A stretch of 64,000 bases of DNA, from positions 5,357 through 69,356 of the forward strand of contig CAMVJE010000005.1 of assembly GCA_947167745.1 (NCBI GenBank). Reading direction: 5' to 3'. This DNA is from an uncultured Treponema sp. (GTDB taxonomy: Bacteria; Spirochaetota; Spirochaetia; Treponematales; Treponemataceae). Each line of letters begins with the position of its first letter. Positions within the stretch are counted from its first letter, which is position 1. The position numbers were made by a program, and so were the translations under genes. Below are positions 42,616 to 50,842 of this stretch, in pieces. Under the pieces are notes generated by a model. The model ran no database searches. It was not told the origin of the DNA and saw only the letters and a program-made list of their open reading frames with translations.

Positions 42616-43401
42616 ATGAAGCGAATCGAATTGCTGGGCGTGCCTGTTGATGTGTGTCGCCCGGAGTCACTTGAAGAAGAAATCCTGAAAATTCTTGAAA
42701 AGCCTGGCACTAAGCAGATTGTCTTTCTTACGATTTGGGGCTTATTAAAAGCCCGTAATAAAAAAAAGGATTTTGGTGATTGTTTGCGTAATGCAGATCT
42801 GATTCTTCCTGTTTCAAAAAGTATTCTCAAGGGAGCAAAATTTCTGAAACTTGATGTTCCCGTCCGCTATAATCCTTTTAATGCTGTCATTCAGATTATG
42901 AATACGCTTGAGCATCATTACAAAACTCTGTATCTGCTTGGCGCAAGAAAGCGTACTTTACAGAAAGCAGAACATAATGTAAGTGATACTTTCCGAAATC
43001 TTCGTATTGTCGGCCGTTATGTAGGCTACTTTCCCAAATCAGCCGAAGAAAATGTAGTTCAGGCTATTCATAAGGCTTCGCCGTCTCTTGTAATTGTCAG
43101 CGAGGGAATCAAAGAAAAAAATCTCTGGTCATATCATCGCCGCGATAAGTTTTCATCAAGTATTTTCCTCTATTATAAAGATTGTCTCGGAATTTTTGCA
43201 GGTCGAATTCGTCGCGTAAGCGAAAAGAAATTTGATGCCGGCAAGGAAATCTGGAGTGAAATTGGTCATAATCCAATTAAAATCTTCCTGGTTTTCCCTT
43301 ATATCTGGTATAACATTCTTTTGATATGTAGCAGACTTTTCAAAAAAGAAAAGGGAGAGCCTGGAATCTACCACGCAGAAAGTCTTGAAAAAAATGAATA
43401 G
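42616..43401 (+). CDS. WecG/TagA-family glycosyltransferase, divergent
   Basis: A 261-residue protein recognisable by ELLGVPVDV at the start, LYLLGARKRTLQKAEHNVSDTFRNLRIVGRYVGYFP and SPSLVIVSEGIKEKNLWSYHRRD followed by FAGRIRRVSEKKFDAGKE. These match the WecG/TagA/CpsF blocks, but the usual acceptor motif with its catalytic Asp is replaced by LPVSKSILKGAKFLKLDVPVRYNPFNA. It may transfer an N-acetylmannosamine-like sugar to a lipid carrier, or may have changed function. The ribosome site is AAAGG. The NtrC-like gene follows 11 bases later. Confidence 0.8.
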   Translation: MKRIELLGVPVDVCRPESLEEEILKILEKPGTKQIVFLTIWGLLKARNKKKDFGDCLRNADLILPVSKSILKGAKFLKLDVPVRYNPFNAVIQIMNTLEHHYKTLYLLGARKRTLQKAEHNVSDTFRNLRIVGRYVGYFPKSAEENVVQAIHKASPSLVIVSEGIKEKNLWSYHRRDKFSSSIFLYYKDCLGIFAGRIRRVSEKKFDAGKEIWSEIGHNPIKIFLVFPYIWYNILLICSRLFKKEKGEPGIYHAESLEKNE

Positions 43402-43412
43402 CAGGGGGTGGC

Positions 43413-44471
43413 ATGCAGAATACTTCTCTGCTTTATTCTGATAAAATTGAGGATATTCATTTCATCCGTGAAAAATCTGGCATGATAGTGCAGTATGCAT
43501 CCAGTTTTTCTCTTTTCAGAAGAATATATGAAGATTCTGAGCCAGCGGCCGTTTTTGTAAGATCAAGTCTTGTAAATCAAAATTTTACTGATTATTCAAA
43601 ACAAATTTCATGTCATATTTATTATTTTTCTTCGTATCAGGAACTTTATAAAATCTTGCAAAATCCGGATAACTTTAATGATTCCAGAGAAGCAGATGAT
43701 TATGGCGAAAAAGAGCGGACTTTGGTAAATGTGAGTCCGACTTTTGCTTCACTGGCAGGAAAATCGCCTGCGATGTCTGCCCTGCGCCGATCAATAATTA
43801 AAATTGCTGCAACCGATGTGTCAGTTTTGATGCTTGGAGAAACGGGCACTGGAAAAACGACTATTGCTAAAGCGATTCATGAACTTTCTTCACGCAGGGA
43901 AAAGCCTTTTATACACGAGGTTATTTCTAATTCCAATGAATCTGTGGTGGAGTCTAAGCTTTTTGGTGTAACTCAGGGAGCTTTTACGGGGGCAGTGGAG
44001 AGAAAGGGTGTATTTGAAGAAGCCGATGGCGGAAGTCTTTTTCTAGATGAAATAGGAGAAACAAGTCCGAATATTCAGACAAAATTGCTTCATGTTTTGA
44101 GCGAAGGACTTATAGCAAGAATCGGCTCAAACAAAACAATATCCGTGGACAACCGCATGCTTTTTGCAACGAATGCGAATTTGGAGTCTAAAATCTGCCA
44201 GGGAACTTTCCGCGAAGATTTATTTTATAGAATAAATGATGTGACTCTGCGGATTCCACCCCTGCGTGAGAGGCTGGAGGACATTCCGGAACTGGCAGAA
44301 GCTTATCTAAGGCGGAAAAAATTTAACAAAAAGATATCAGAAAGTGCCCTTGCAAGTCTTCAATCTTTTTCTTGGAAGGGAAATATCCGCCAGTTGGAAA
44401 AAGTCCTCAAAAATGCCGCTCTTTTTTACTGCGACGGCGATACAATCGAAGCAAAAGATATTCGCCTTTAA
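43413..44471 (+). CDS. NtrC-type AAA+ sigma-54 activator lacking a DNA-binding domain
   Basis: The 352-residue protein has an N-terminal ~110-residue domain I do not recognise and a central AAA+ domain: Walker A GETGTGKT (142-149), GAFTGA (189-194, the sigma-54 contact loop), Walker B LFLDEIG (209-215) and FREDLFYRINDVTLRIPPLRER. The chain stops at AKDIRL, where related proteins continue into a Fis-type helix-turn-helix. It therefore probably acts without binding an enhancer directly. It has a strong GGGGGTGG ribosome site and lies 11 bases after the WecG-like gene. Confidence 0.88.
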   Translation: MQNTSLLYSDKIEDIHFIREKSGMIVQYASSFSLFRRIYEDSEPAAVFVRSSLVNQNFTDYSKQISCHIYYFSSYQELYKILQNPDNFNDSREADDYGEKERTLVNVSPTFASLAGKSPAMSALRRSIIKIAATDVSVLMLGETGTGKTTIAKAIHELSSRREKPFIHEVISNSNESVVESKLFGVTQGAFTGAVERKGVFEEADGGSLFLDEIGETSPNIQTKLLHVLSEGLIARIGSNKTISVDNRMLFATNANLESKICQGTFREDLFYRINDVTLRIPPLRERLEDIPELAEAYLRRKKFNKKISESALASLQSFSWKGNIRQLEKVLKNAALFYCDGDTIEAKDIRL

Positions 44472-44494
44472 AAGATGGGGGCTGATTTTTAGAA

Positions 44495-45232
44495 TCAGTT
44501 TTCAATTTTTGATTTACCGGCAAGACCTGCTGCTTTATCAAAAACTTTTTCGATGTAGGCTGCTTCGCTTTCGCTTATTGCTGCCCGTGAAAGAAGGTCT
44601 GTCCAGAATTTTTCCATGTCGGGTCTGCCAGTCACTTTAAAAAAACCTATTTTCTGAAGGGAATCAGCGATTTCGTTGACGGTTTTGCCAAGCCGCTCCA
44701 GAGAAACGGGAACGGAGCCTGGGGAAATTTTTTTATCTTCGCTGAGATTTTTACGGAAGAGGTGATATGAAATAATCTGAACTGCATGTGAAAGATTGAG
44801 GGAACCGAATTCGGCACTCGAAGGTATTGTGACGCCCATGGTACATTCATCCAGTTCATCTTCTTCAAGGCCTGTCCGCTCGTTTCCAAAAACTACGGCA
44901 ATTTTGCCATTTTGAGTAATAGGCGAGACTGTTTCGGAAAGTTCTTCGGGGAGTAGAAGTTTTCCGCGCTTTTTGCCACGACGGCGGGTTGTTCCAGCAC
45001 AGAGGACACAATCTTTACTGGCGTCAGTGATTGAGTCAAAAAATTCAGCATTTTCCCAGATGGGTGCGGCGTGAATTGCAAGAATCCGAACCCGCTCTTC
45101 ATCAAAATTCTGCTTTTTTCCGACTATGCGGAGATTTTTGAGGCCGTTATTGGCCATTGCTCTGCAGACCGCTCCCACATTCCGGCTTTCTTCTGGGCGG
45201 CACAAAATAATCACGACATTTGAAAGATTCAT
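44495..45232 (-). CDS. trmJ: TrmJ-like RNA 2'-O-methyltransferase (SpoU/TrmH family, group 1)
   Basis: The 245-residue SPOUT protein has motif 1 (VVIILCRPEESRNVGAVCRAMANNGLKNLRIV), motif 2 (VVFGNERTGLEEDELDEC) and motif 3 (IPSSAEFGSLNLSHAVQIISY). TrmJ methylates position 32 of tRNAs. The middle ALCAGTTRRRGKKRGKLLLP is typical of group 1. It is divergent from the SDR gene, 46 bp away, and TAGAGT lies six bases before its ATG. Confidence 0.88.
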   Translation of the reverse strand: MNLSNVVIILCRPEESRNVGAVCRAMANNGLKNLRIVGKKQNFDEERVRILAIHAAPIWENAEFFDSITDASKDCVLCAGTTRRRGKKRGKLLLPEELSETVSPITQNGKIAVVFGNERTGLEEDELDECTMGVTIPSSAEFGSLNLSHAVQIISYHLFRKNLSEDKKISPGSVPVSLERLGKTVNEIADSLQKIGFFKVTGRPDMEKFWTDLLSRAAISESEAAYIEKVFDKAAGLAGKSKIEN

Positions 45233-45238
45233 GATAAT

Positions 45239-45271
45239 ACTCTACTTTTTTTACTTAATTTCGGCTAGAAT
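45239..45271. promoter_or_regulatory. Divergent -10-like boxes between trmJ and the SDR gene
   Basis: Leftward TAGAGT (45244-45239) is six bases before the ATG at 45232. Rightward TAGAAT (45266-45271) is seven bases before the ATG at 45279. Neither has a ribosome site. Confidence 0.35.
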
Positions 45272-45278
45272 ATTTTTT

Positions 45279-46040
45279 ATGTCAGAAAAAGTATTTAGTG
45301 GAAAAACAGCCCTCGTTGTTGGCGGAACTGGCGGAATCGGGCGGGGACTTTCACTTGCTCTTGCAGAAAGCGGTGCTAGTCTTATTATTCACGGTTCAAA
45401 AGCTGGAGAAAAATCTGACTCTCTGGCAGAAGAAATTTTTAAAATCAGCGGGAAGAGGTCTGAAATCATTTCTCAGAATCTTCTTTCTTCTTCCTTTGCT
45501 GAACTTGAATCTTCACAACTTCTTACTGTCGCAAAAAAATGTGATATTCTCTGCGTAGCGTTTGGCCCTTTCGTGCAAAAATCCCTTCACGAAACAAATA
45601 TTTCTGACTGGGAAATGCTTTCCCTCTACGATTATGCTCTTCCTGGCCTGCTTCTTTCGGCTGCCCTTCCTAATATGATGAAAAATAACTTTGGCCGTAT
45701 ACTGCTTTTCGGCGGAAGTGGAACTTCTTACAGGCGGGAGTTTTCTACAAATGCAGCTTACGCCGGGGCAAAGGCCGGACTGAATGTGCTTATTTCTTCT
45801 GTGGCTGCGGAATATGCGGAATATGGAATTACCTGCAATGGAATTTGCCCCGGTTTTGCTGAGACAGAATATATTTCTGAAAGTAATAAACGCCTGCTTG
45901 CCAAAAAAACACCACTTGGACAACTGATCTCGCCTTCCACGCTTGCAGAAATTGCTTTATTCCTTTTAAAAAATGCCGATATTAATGGTGAAATTCTTCG
46001 TGTGGACGGAGGTTGGACTCCACTTAAATCCTTAAAATAG
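45279..46040 (+). CDS. Short-chain dehydrogenase/reductase (FabG-like)
   Basis: The 254-residue enzyme starts at MSEKVFSGKTALVVGGTGGIGRGLSLALAESGA; an upstream in-frame extension does not fit the family. It has the TGxxxGxG cofactor loop, a Ser in LLFGGSGTSY, the YxxxK pair in AAYAGAKAGLNVLISSVAAEYAEYGITCNGICPGF and the C-terminal GEILRVDGGWTPLK. The cofactor is probably NADPH because a basic context follows the second strand (HGSKAGEK). The substrate is unknown. Confidence 0.92.
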   Translation: MSEKVFSGKTALVVGGTGGIGRGLSLALAESGASLIIHGSKAGEKSDSLAEEIFKISGKRSEIISQNLLSSSFAELESSQLLTVAKKCDILCVAFGPFVQKSLHETNISDWEMLSLYDYALPGLLLSAALPNMMKNNFGRILLFGGSGTSYRREFSTNAAYAGAKAGLNVLISSVAAEYAEYGITCNGICPGFAETEYISESNKRLLAKKTPLGQLISPSTLAEIALFLLKNADINGEILRVDGGWTPLKSLK

Positions 46041-46113
46041 AAAAAAAACTAGACTAAATAGGGATTTATGATGTATCATAAGAGAGTTAAAAAGTTGTAT
46101 TTGAGGTATGTAA

Positions 46114-46665
46114 ATGAGCAATAATAATAATCTTGTTCCAGGATTTAATGACGAAAAGGACGATAGTCTCAAAATTACACTTGAAAAAATCGCAGATGTA
46201 GATAACGGTCTTGTTATTTATTTAAACGGCTATATCGATACATACAATTCAAGTTTTTTTCAGAAAAGAATTTCAAAAGTCGTTGAGACAGGCTTCGTTA
46301 ATTTGATTTTTAATTGTTCTGCTCTCAACTATGTTTCATCTACAGGAATCGGTTCTTTCACGGCTTTTCTCAAAATGATTAAGCCAAAGGGCGGTGATAT
46401 CGTTCTTCTTGAAATACAGCCAAAAGTTTATGAAGTTTTCCAGTTGCTCGGCTTTTCTCAGTTCTTCAATATTAAAGATTCTCTACCGGATGCAATTGCT
46501 TTCTTTAAACAGGGCTCGCCGGTTGCAGAGAGTATTTTTCCAAAAATTTTCAGTTGTCCAGTTTGTTCAAAACGGCTTAAGGCAACTAGAGCCGGTCGTT
46601 TCCGATGTTCAGAGTGCAAGTCAATTCTTGCAATCGATCAGCATGGTCAGGTTTTCCTGGGCTAA
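46114..46665 (+). CDS. STAS-domain protein with C-terminal zinc ribbon
   Basis: A 183-residue protein. Residues ~18-125 form an anti-sigma-factor-antagonist (STAS) domain with the phosphorylatable Ser in LNYVSSTGIGSFTAF. After a linker come two CxxC pairs (CPVCSKRL ... RCSECKSIL), a zinc ribbon. STAS proteins usually switch partners by phosphorylation, and the zinc ribbon may add a docking site. It has a GAGG ribosome site and no adjacent kinase or sigma factor. A terminator follows. Confidence 0.88.
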   Translation: MSNNNNLVPGFNDEKDDSLKITLEKIADVDNGLVIYLNGYIDTYNSSFFQKRISKVVETGFVNLIFNCSALNYVSSTGIGSFTAFLKMIKPKGGDIVLLEIQPKVYEVFQLLGFSQFFNIKDSLPDAIAFFKQGSPVAESIFPKIFSCPVCSKRLKATRAGRFRCSECKSILAIDQHGQVFLG

Positions 46666-46680
46666 TTTTTGCAATTTATC

Positions 46681-46709
46681 AACCACTTCATAAAAGAAGT
46701 GGTTTTTTT
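46681..46709 (+). terminator. Intrinsic terminator after the STAS gene
   Basis: AACCACTTC-ATAA-AA-GAAGTGGTT followed by TTTTTTT. Confidence 0.9.
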
Positions 46710-46737
46710 CTTTTTTTCATGTTATCCTTATAATATA

Positions 46738-47703
46738 ATGAAACGCGCTCTATATTTCGCAATTATTTACCTAGCGTCATGTTTTGTCGGCACTCTTATT
46801 TTTGCAACGATTTATATGTTCAGCTGCAACTTGACCATGTTCGTTACCGGATTGCCTGCACAATTTTTTTCTCTCAAGGCATTTACAGCCGGTATTTTGC
46901 TCTCCTTTCCACTTGTCTGCATAATTATTCCTGTGCTGCTGATTTTGTATGTTATCCGACACCCTGGGAACGGCCTCATTTCTTTTGTCATGTATGTCTT
47001 TTTCGTGCTCCTGTCATGGCTTTTGCTTATTCCGCTTGATTTGCATTTATTGTGCGCCAATGAGCTTTCGGAAAGCGATACCCGTATAACGGCTACTTCG
47101 AGCGGCGTGTTCAGAAACGAAGAAAACGGAGTTTATTTTTATTCCAGAATTGATGAAAACAATCTGGCCGAAGGTCTTTTTATTGACACTCTAGGCTATA
47201 CTAAGTCAGAGAATTCTGTAATTCCTTTTGTCAATCATGAAGTCAAAACTGAATCAGCATTCCCTTATTCAGATATTCTTATTAGAGATTCGCTTAGACC
47301 GCCAGAACTGGTTACTTATCCTCTTTCAGTGTACGAATCTTTAATTATATCAGGTGAGTACAGTTCAGCAATGGGTTTCCTTGCATGGCTGAGTTTTGCT
47401 TCTTTGGGACTTGCTCTTCTTTCAATCTATGGCCTGCAGTTTTTAAGTTCTTGGAAGCTGACAAATGCTATCGCTGTTGTCGTTTCTGCAATTGCGATTG
47501 TCTTTATAAATTATCTCTACTACATGAATATAATGCCTGGTTTCTTAAAGGAATTTAGTTCAAGACTTTCGCAATATTCGGGAATAAAAGATCCTCTAAT
47601 ATGTATAATCAATGTAATTCTTGCCGTTCTTTTTATGATTGTAGGTATTTTTATGAAGTTTTATCGTCTGGGAGACGGTTCGATTCTGGAGACTGAAGAA
47701 TGA
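46738..47703 (+). CDS. Membrane protein of unknown function (first of a pair)
   Basis: A 321-residue protein starting at MKRALYFAIIYLASCFVG. Three hydrophobic segments lie in residues ~5-110, a ~110-residue loop (SESDTRITATSSGVFRNEENGVYFYSRIDENNLAEG...) follows, and three more segments lie in ~220-310. TATAAT stands three bases before the ATG, too close for a normal promoter. No family is recognised. The next gene overlaps by four bases and has a similar three-plus-three layout. Confidence 0.7.
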   Translation: MKRALYFAIIYLASCFVGTLIFATIYMFSCNLTMFVTGLPAQFFSLKAFTAGILLSFPLVCIIIPVLLILYVIRHPGNGLISFVMYVFFVLLSWLLLIPLDLHLLCANELSESDTRITATSSGVFRNEENGVYFYSRIDENNLAEGLFIDTLGYTKSENSVIPFVNHEVKTESAFPYSDILIRDSLRPPELVTYPLSVYESLIISGEYSSAMGFLAWLSFASLGLALLSIYGLQFLSSWKLTNAIAVVVSAIAIVFINYLYYMNIMPGFLKEFSSRLSQYSGIKDPLICIINVILAVLFMIVGIFMKFYRLGDGSILETEE

Positions 47704-49520
47704 GAAAAACTGCGCTTATTGTATCAATATACGCACTTATTGCATTCGGTTTGTGCGTGCTGACTTCTATTTTAATGAAAAATGTTCCTGTTCTCTTGCC
47801 CGGAGAGTCAAATTCCTACATTTTTACCAGAGCCATTCTGATTTTTTGTCGATTTCTACCAGCAAGCATTTTTACAGCTTTTTTAATAGGATGCGCAATT
47901 TCTTACGGAAAGAATTCAGAAAAGGCGCAGATTAAATTCTCGCCTCATATTATGGGTCTTTTCCGCAAAACGATGATTTCTTCAATCGTAATTGTTTTTC
48001 TTGTTACCCTTATTACTGAAGTATTTGTTCCGCTTTGCGAGCAGAAACAGGCACGGGCCAGAATCAAGCCCATACTCTTTTCAGAGTTCATGAATTTGAG
48101 TCAAGAAAATTATAAAAAAGGCAACATGAAGCTTGCTTTCGAGTATTCTTACAATGCCCTCCTGCTTTCGCCAAAAGACAAAAAAGCTATGGAGATAAAA
48201 GAACATTCTGAGGCTGAGCTTAAGTCGCTAAAATTGATACTTGACCGGCCTGAAGCTCCAAAATTTGTTTTTACGCCGAAGCATGAAACAAAAGGCGAGA
48301 CGATTACAACTTTAATCAATAAAGCAAAAGATGCTATGGCTGGAGAAAAGTGGTTTGATGCCCATTATTATGCTTATCTAGCTATAGAAGTTGGTACAAA
48401 AAAAGACATAAATCTTGATGAAGCCAATAGAATTGCCAGTGAAGCATGGAATCACCTCAATGATCCGTCCCAAATACGAGAAACCAAAGAACAGAGCCTC
48501 TTTAGAAAAAAGCGTGAAGCATATAAAACTTTTATTCGTGGCGATAATATCGAGGCTTATTATCAGTTCCTTGAAATTGCGGCTACTTCTGATATAGCTG
48601 CCCGTGACCCAGATGTTGCAAAATTTCTGGCGATTGCTGAACAGCGAGTTGAAGAGCAGTGTTTCTTCCTGGAAGAAGTTGAAGATCTCCGCAGATTTGA
48701 GGCCTACAATAATGTTTATTTTGCCATTTCTCATGAAGATGGAACGAAAGATGTGGTTTATATTCGCGGAATTACTCCGGTAAAAAATTCTGGCAGAATG
48801 ATTCAGTATCTCCGCGGATTTACTCTATTTACTTATTCAAAAGATGGAAAATTCCTGCGTTCAGTGACTGTTCCTTATGCAAAAATGCTTTCCGAGAAAA
48901 CTTCTACTTTTGATGAGGAAGCAAAGCAGACTTTTGGAATCAAAGATGAATTTAAGAGCGTTCCGTACTTAATGCTTGAAAGTATTTCCCGAACAGAAAG
49001 GGGCGGCCGGGTTTCTCCCGTCTATGAGTATGATTCTGGCTATTTACGGAAAAATTCACCTTATTTGAATAATTATTTTATTCTTGGTCTTCCCCAGTCT
49101 GATTTTAACCTTATTTGTGATGCAACTGCCGGTTCTGGTAAGATGAGCTTGATTTCATTAATCAGATTGATCCCAAAAGCAAGGGAATACGGCTATTCAT
49201 ACGAAGTTTATAATGCAGACTTTTTGTACAGGATTTCTTATCCGCTGATTCTTTTAATCTGCTGTATCTTTTTTGCATGTATTGCGTGGAACTATCGCCT
49301 CAAGTCAGGGCAGCTCTTTAAGTTTAAGTGGATTTTCCTTATGCCTCCACTTACAGTGATAATTTATTTCCTGATGGAGTGTGGCTTGTATGCCAGCCGG
49401 CTTTTGAATTATGCGCTTGTAATCATGCTTGGAGCAGGTGCTGTTTATGTCAGTCTTATCCTGCTCGTGCTGATTCTGTTTATTGTCTGTTTTATTTTTG
49501 TTTCAAGAAGGGCTGAATAA
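47700..49520 (+). CDS. Membrane protein of unknown function (second of a pair)
   Basis: A 606-residue protein with three N-terminal helices (about 5-30, 38-62, 85-110). A ~370-residue soluble part has TPR-like helices (NYKKGNMKLAFEYSYNALLLSPKDKKAMEIKE and WFDAHYYAYLAIEVGTKKDINLDEANRIASEAW), followed by a beta-rich part. Three C-terminal helices end the chain. The three-loop-three layout of both genes recalls LptF/LptG, but no sequence motif supports that family. Translational overlap implies a complex with the upstream protein. Confidence 0.7.
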   Translation: MRKTALIVSIYALIAFGLCVLTSILMKNVPVLLPGESNSYIFTRAILIFCRFLPASIFTAFLIGCAISYGKNSEKAQIKFSPHIMGLFRKTMISSIVIVFLVTLITEVFVPLCEQKQARARIKPILFSEFMNLSQENYKKGNMKLAFEYSYNALLLSPKDKKAMEIKEHSEAELKSLKLILDRPEAPKFVFTPKHETKGETITTLINKAKDAMAGEKWFDAHYYAYLAIEVGTKKDINLDEANRIASEAWNHLNDPSQIRETKEQSLFRKKREAYKTFIRGDNIEAYYQFLEIAATSDIAARDPDVAKFLAIAEQRVEEQCFFLEEVEDLRRFEAYNNVYFAISHEDGTKDVVYIRGITPVKNSGRMIQYLRGFTLFTYSKDGKFLRSVTVPYAKMLSEKTSTFDEEAKQTFGIKDEFKSVPYLMLESISRTERGGRVSPVYEYDSGYLRKNSPYLNNYFILGLPQSDFNLICDATAGSGKMSLISLIRLIPKAREYGYSYEVYNADFLYRISYPLILLICCIFFACIAWNYRLKSGQLFKFKWIFLMPPLTVIIYFLMECGLYASRLLNYALVIMLGAGAVYVSLILLVLILFIVCFIFVSRRAE

Positions 49521-49543
49521 AAACTGCTTATGCAATTTTTATT

Positions 49544-50830
49544 CTATTCTTCTATCTCTACGATTTCGATTCTTGCGCCAAGAGATTTCAGTTTGCCGAC
49601 TAAATTCTCGTAGCCTCGTTCGACCTGGTAGACATTGCTGATTTCGCTTTCGCCGTGGGCGATGAGGGCAGCGATGACCATTGCCATACCGGCGCGAACA
49701 TCCGGGGAGACGAGTTTGTCACCGTGGAGAGTACATGGACCGCTTACTACGGCCCTGTGAGGGTCACAGAGGGTGATTCTGGCTCCCATTGAAATCAACT
49801 TATCAACGAAAAACATGCGGCTTTCAAACATTTTCTCAAAAATAAGGACAGTGCCTTCAACCTGAGTTGCAACGACTGTCATTATTGATGTTAAATCTGG
49901 CGGAAATCCCGGCCATGGCGAGTCATCAATTTTTGGAATCATGCCCCCCAAGTCTGTATTGACCTTCATTTCCTGACCAAGTGAGACTGTGAGTTCATCG
50001 CCTTCGATTGTCCAGCGAATACCGAGTTTGCCGAAGGCTACCCTAAGTGGGCGCATGTCTTTGGGATTTACGCCTGTAATCGTGATTGAGCCTTTCGTGG
50101 CGGCGGCTAAGCCTATGTAAGAGCCGATTTCCATGAAGTCAGGACCGATGGCAAAATCAGTGCCGTGGAGTTTTTTGACGCCGTCAATATTCAGAATGTT
50201 GCTTCCGATTCCGTTGATTTTGGCGCCCATAGAAACGAGCATGTTGCATAAATCCTGAACATGAGGCTCGCTGGCCGCATTGTTTATGACTGTGTGACCT
50301 TCTGCTAAAACCGCCGCCATGATTGCGTTTTCGGTAGCTGTAACAGATGTTTCGTCAAGGAAGATGTCTGCTCCAACGAGTTTGTTTGCCGTAAAAGTGA
50401 ATGGGCCTTCCACGGAAATGCGTGCTCCAAGTTCTTGCAGGGCCAGAAAGTGAGTATCAACGCGGCGGCGACCGATGACATCGCCTCCCGGTGGTGGAAG
50501 GACAGCTTTTCCTGTTCGGGCAACAAGCGGACCTGCGAAAAGAATTGATGCCCGGATTTTTTTGCTTAAAGTTGCCGGAATGTCAGATGAACGGATTAGA
50601 GAAGCGTCAATCTTCCATTCGTGTTCACCGATTTTTTCGACTGACGCGCCCAATGCCTGTAAAATCAGGAGCATGACGCCAGTGTCTTCGATTTCTGGAA
50701 TATTCCGCAAGATAACCGGCTCTTCACTTAAAAGTGTGGCTGCGATACATGGCAAAGCTGCGTTTTTATTTCCACTGGCAGCGATTGTTCCGCGAATTGG
50801 AATGCCGCCTTCAATTCTGTATTTGTGCAT
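49544..50830 (-). CDS. murA: UDP-N-acetylglucosamine 1-carboxyvinyltransferase MurA, Asp variant
   Basis: The 428-residue enzyme starts peptidoglycan synthesis by adding enolpyruvate to UDP-GlcNAc. Motifs are GTIAASGNKNAALPCIAATLL, KIRASILFAGPLVARTGKAVLPPPGGDVIGRRRVDTH and IGPDFMEIGSYIGLAAAT. The loop residue that is Cys in E. coli (Cys115) is Asp117 here. That change is known in other bacteria to make MurA insensitive to fosfomycin. It follows pepT by 12 bases with an AAAGGAAAG ribosome site. Confidence 0.97.
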   Translation of the reverse strand: MHKYRIEGGIPIRGTIAASGNKNAALPCIAATLLSEEPVILRNIPEIEDTGVMLLILQALGASVEKIGEHEWKIDASLIRSSDIPATLSKKIRASILFAGPLVARTGKAVLPPPGGDVIGRRRVDTHFLALQELGARISVEGPFTFTANKLVGADIFLDETSVTATENAIMAAVLAEGHTVINNAASEPHVQDLCNMLVSMGAKINGIGSNILNIDGVKKLHGTDFAIGPDFMEIGSYIGLAAATKGSITITGVNPKDMRPLRVAFGKLGIRWTIEGDELTVSLGQEMKVNTDLGGMIPKIDDSPWPGFPPDLTSIMTVVATQVEGTVLIFEKMFESRMFFVDKLISMGARITLCDPHRAVVSGPCTLHGDKLVSPDVRAGMAMVIAALIAHGESEISNVYQVERGYENLVGKLKSLGARIEIVEIEE

Positions 50831-50842
50831 AATCTTTCCTTT

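Noticed and set aside
43395..43430. Sigma-54 promoter before the NtrC-like gene (GG...GC look-alike near 43406)
   Set aside because: The spacing and the TTGC element do not fit a -24/-12 promoter, and the GG run is the ribosome site.
46729..46740. Leaderless promoter for the membrane protein at 46738
   Set aside because: TATAAT is only three bases before the ATG, too close to place a transcript start at the A, so it was not counted in the leaderless set.
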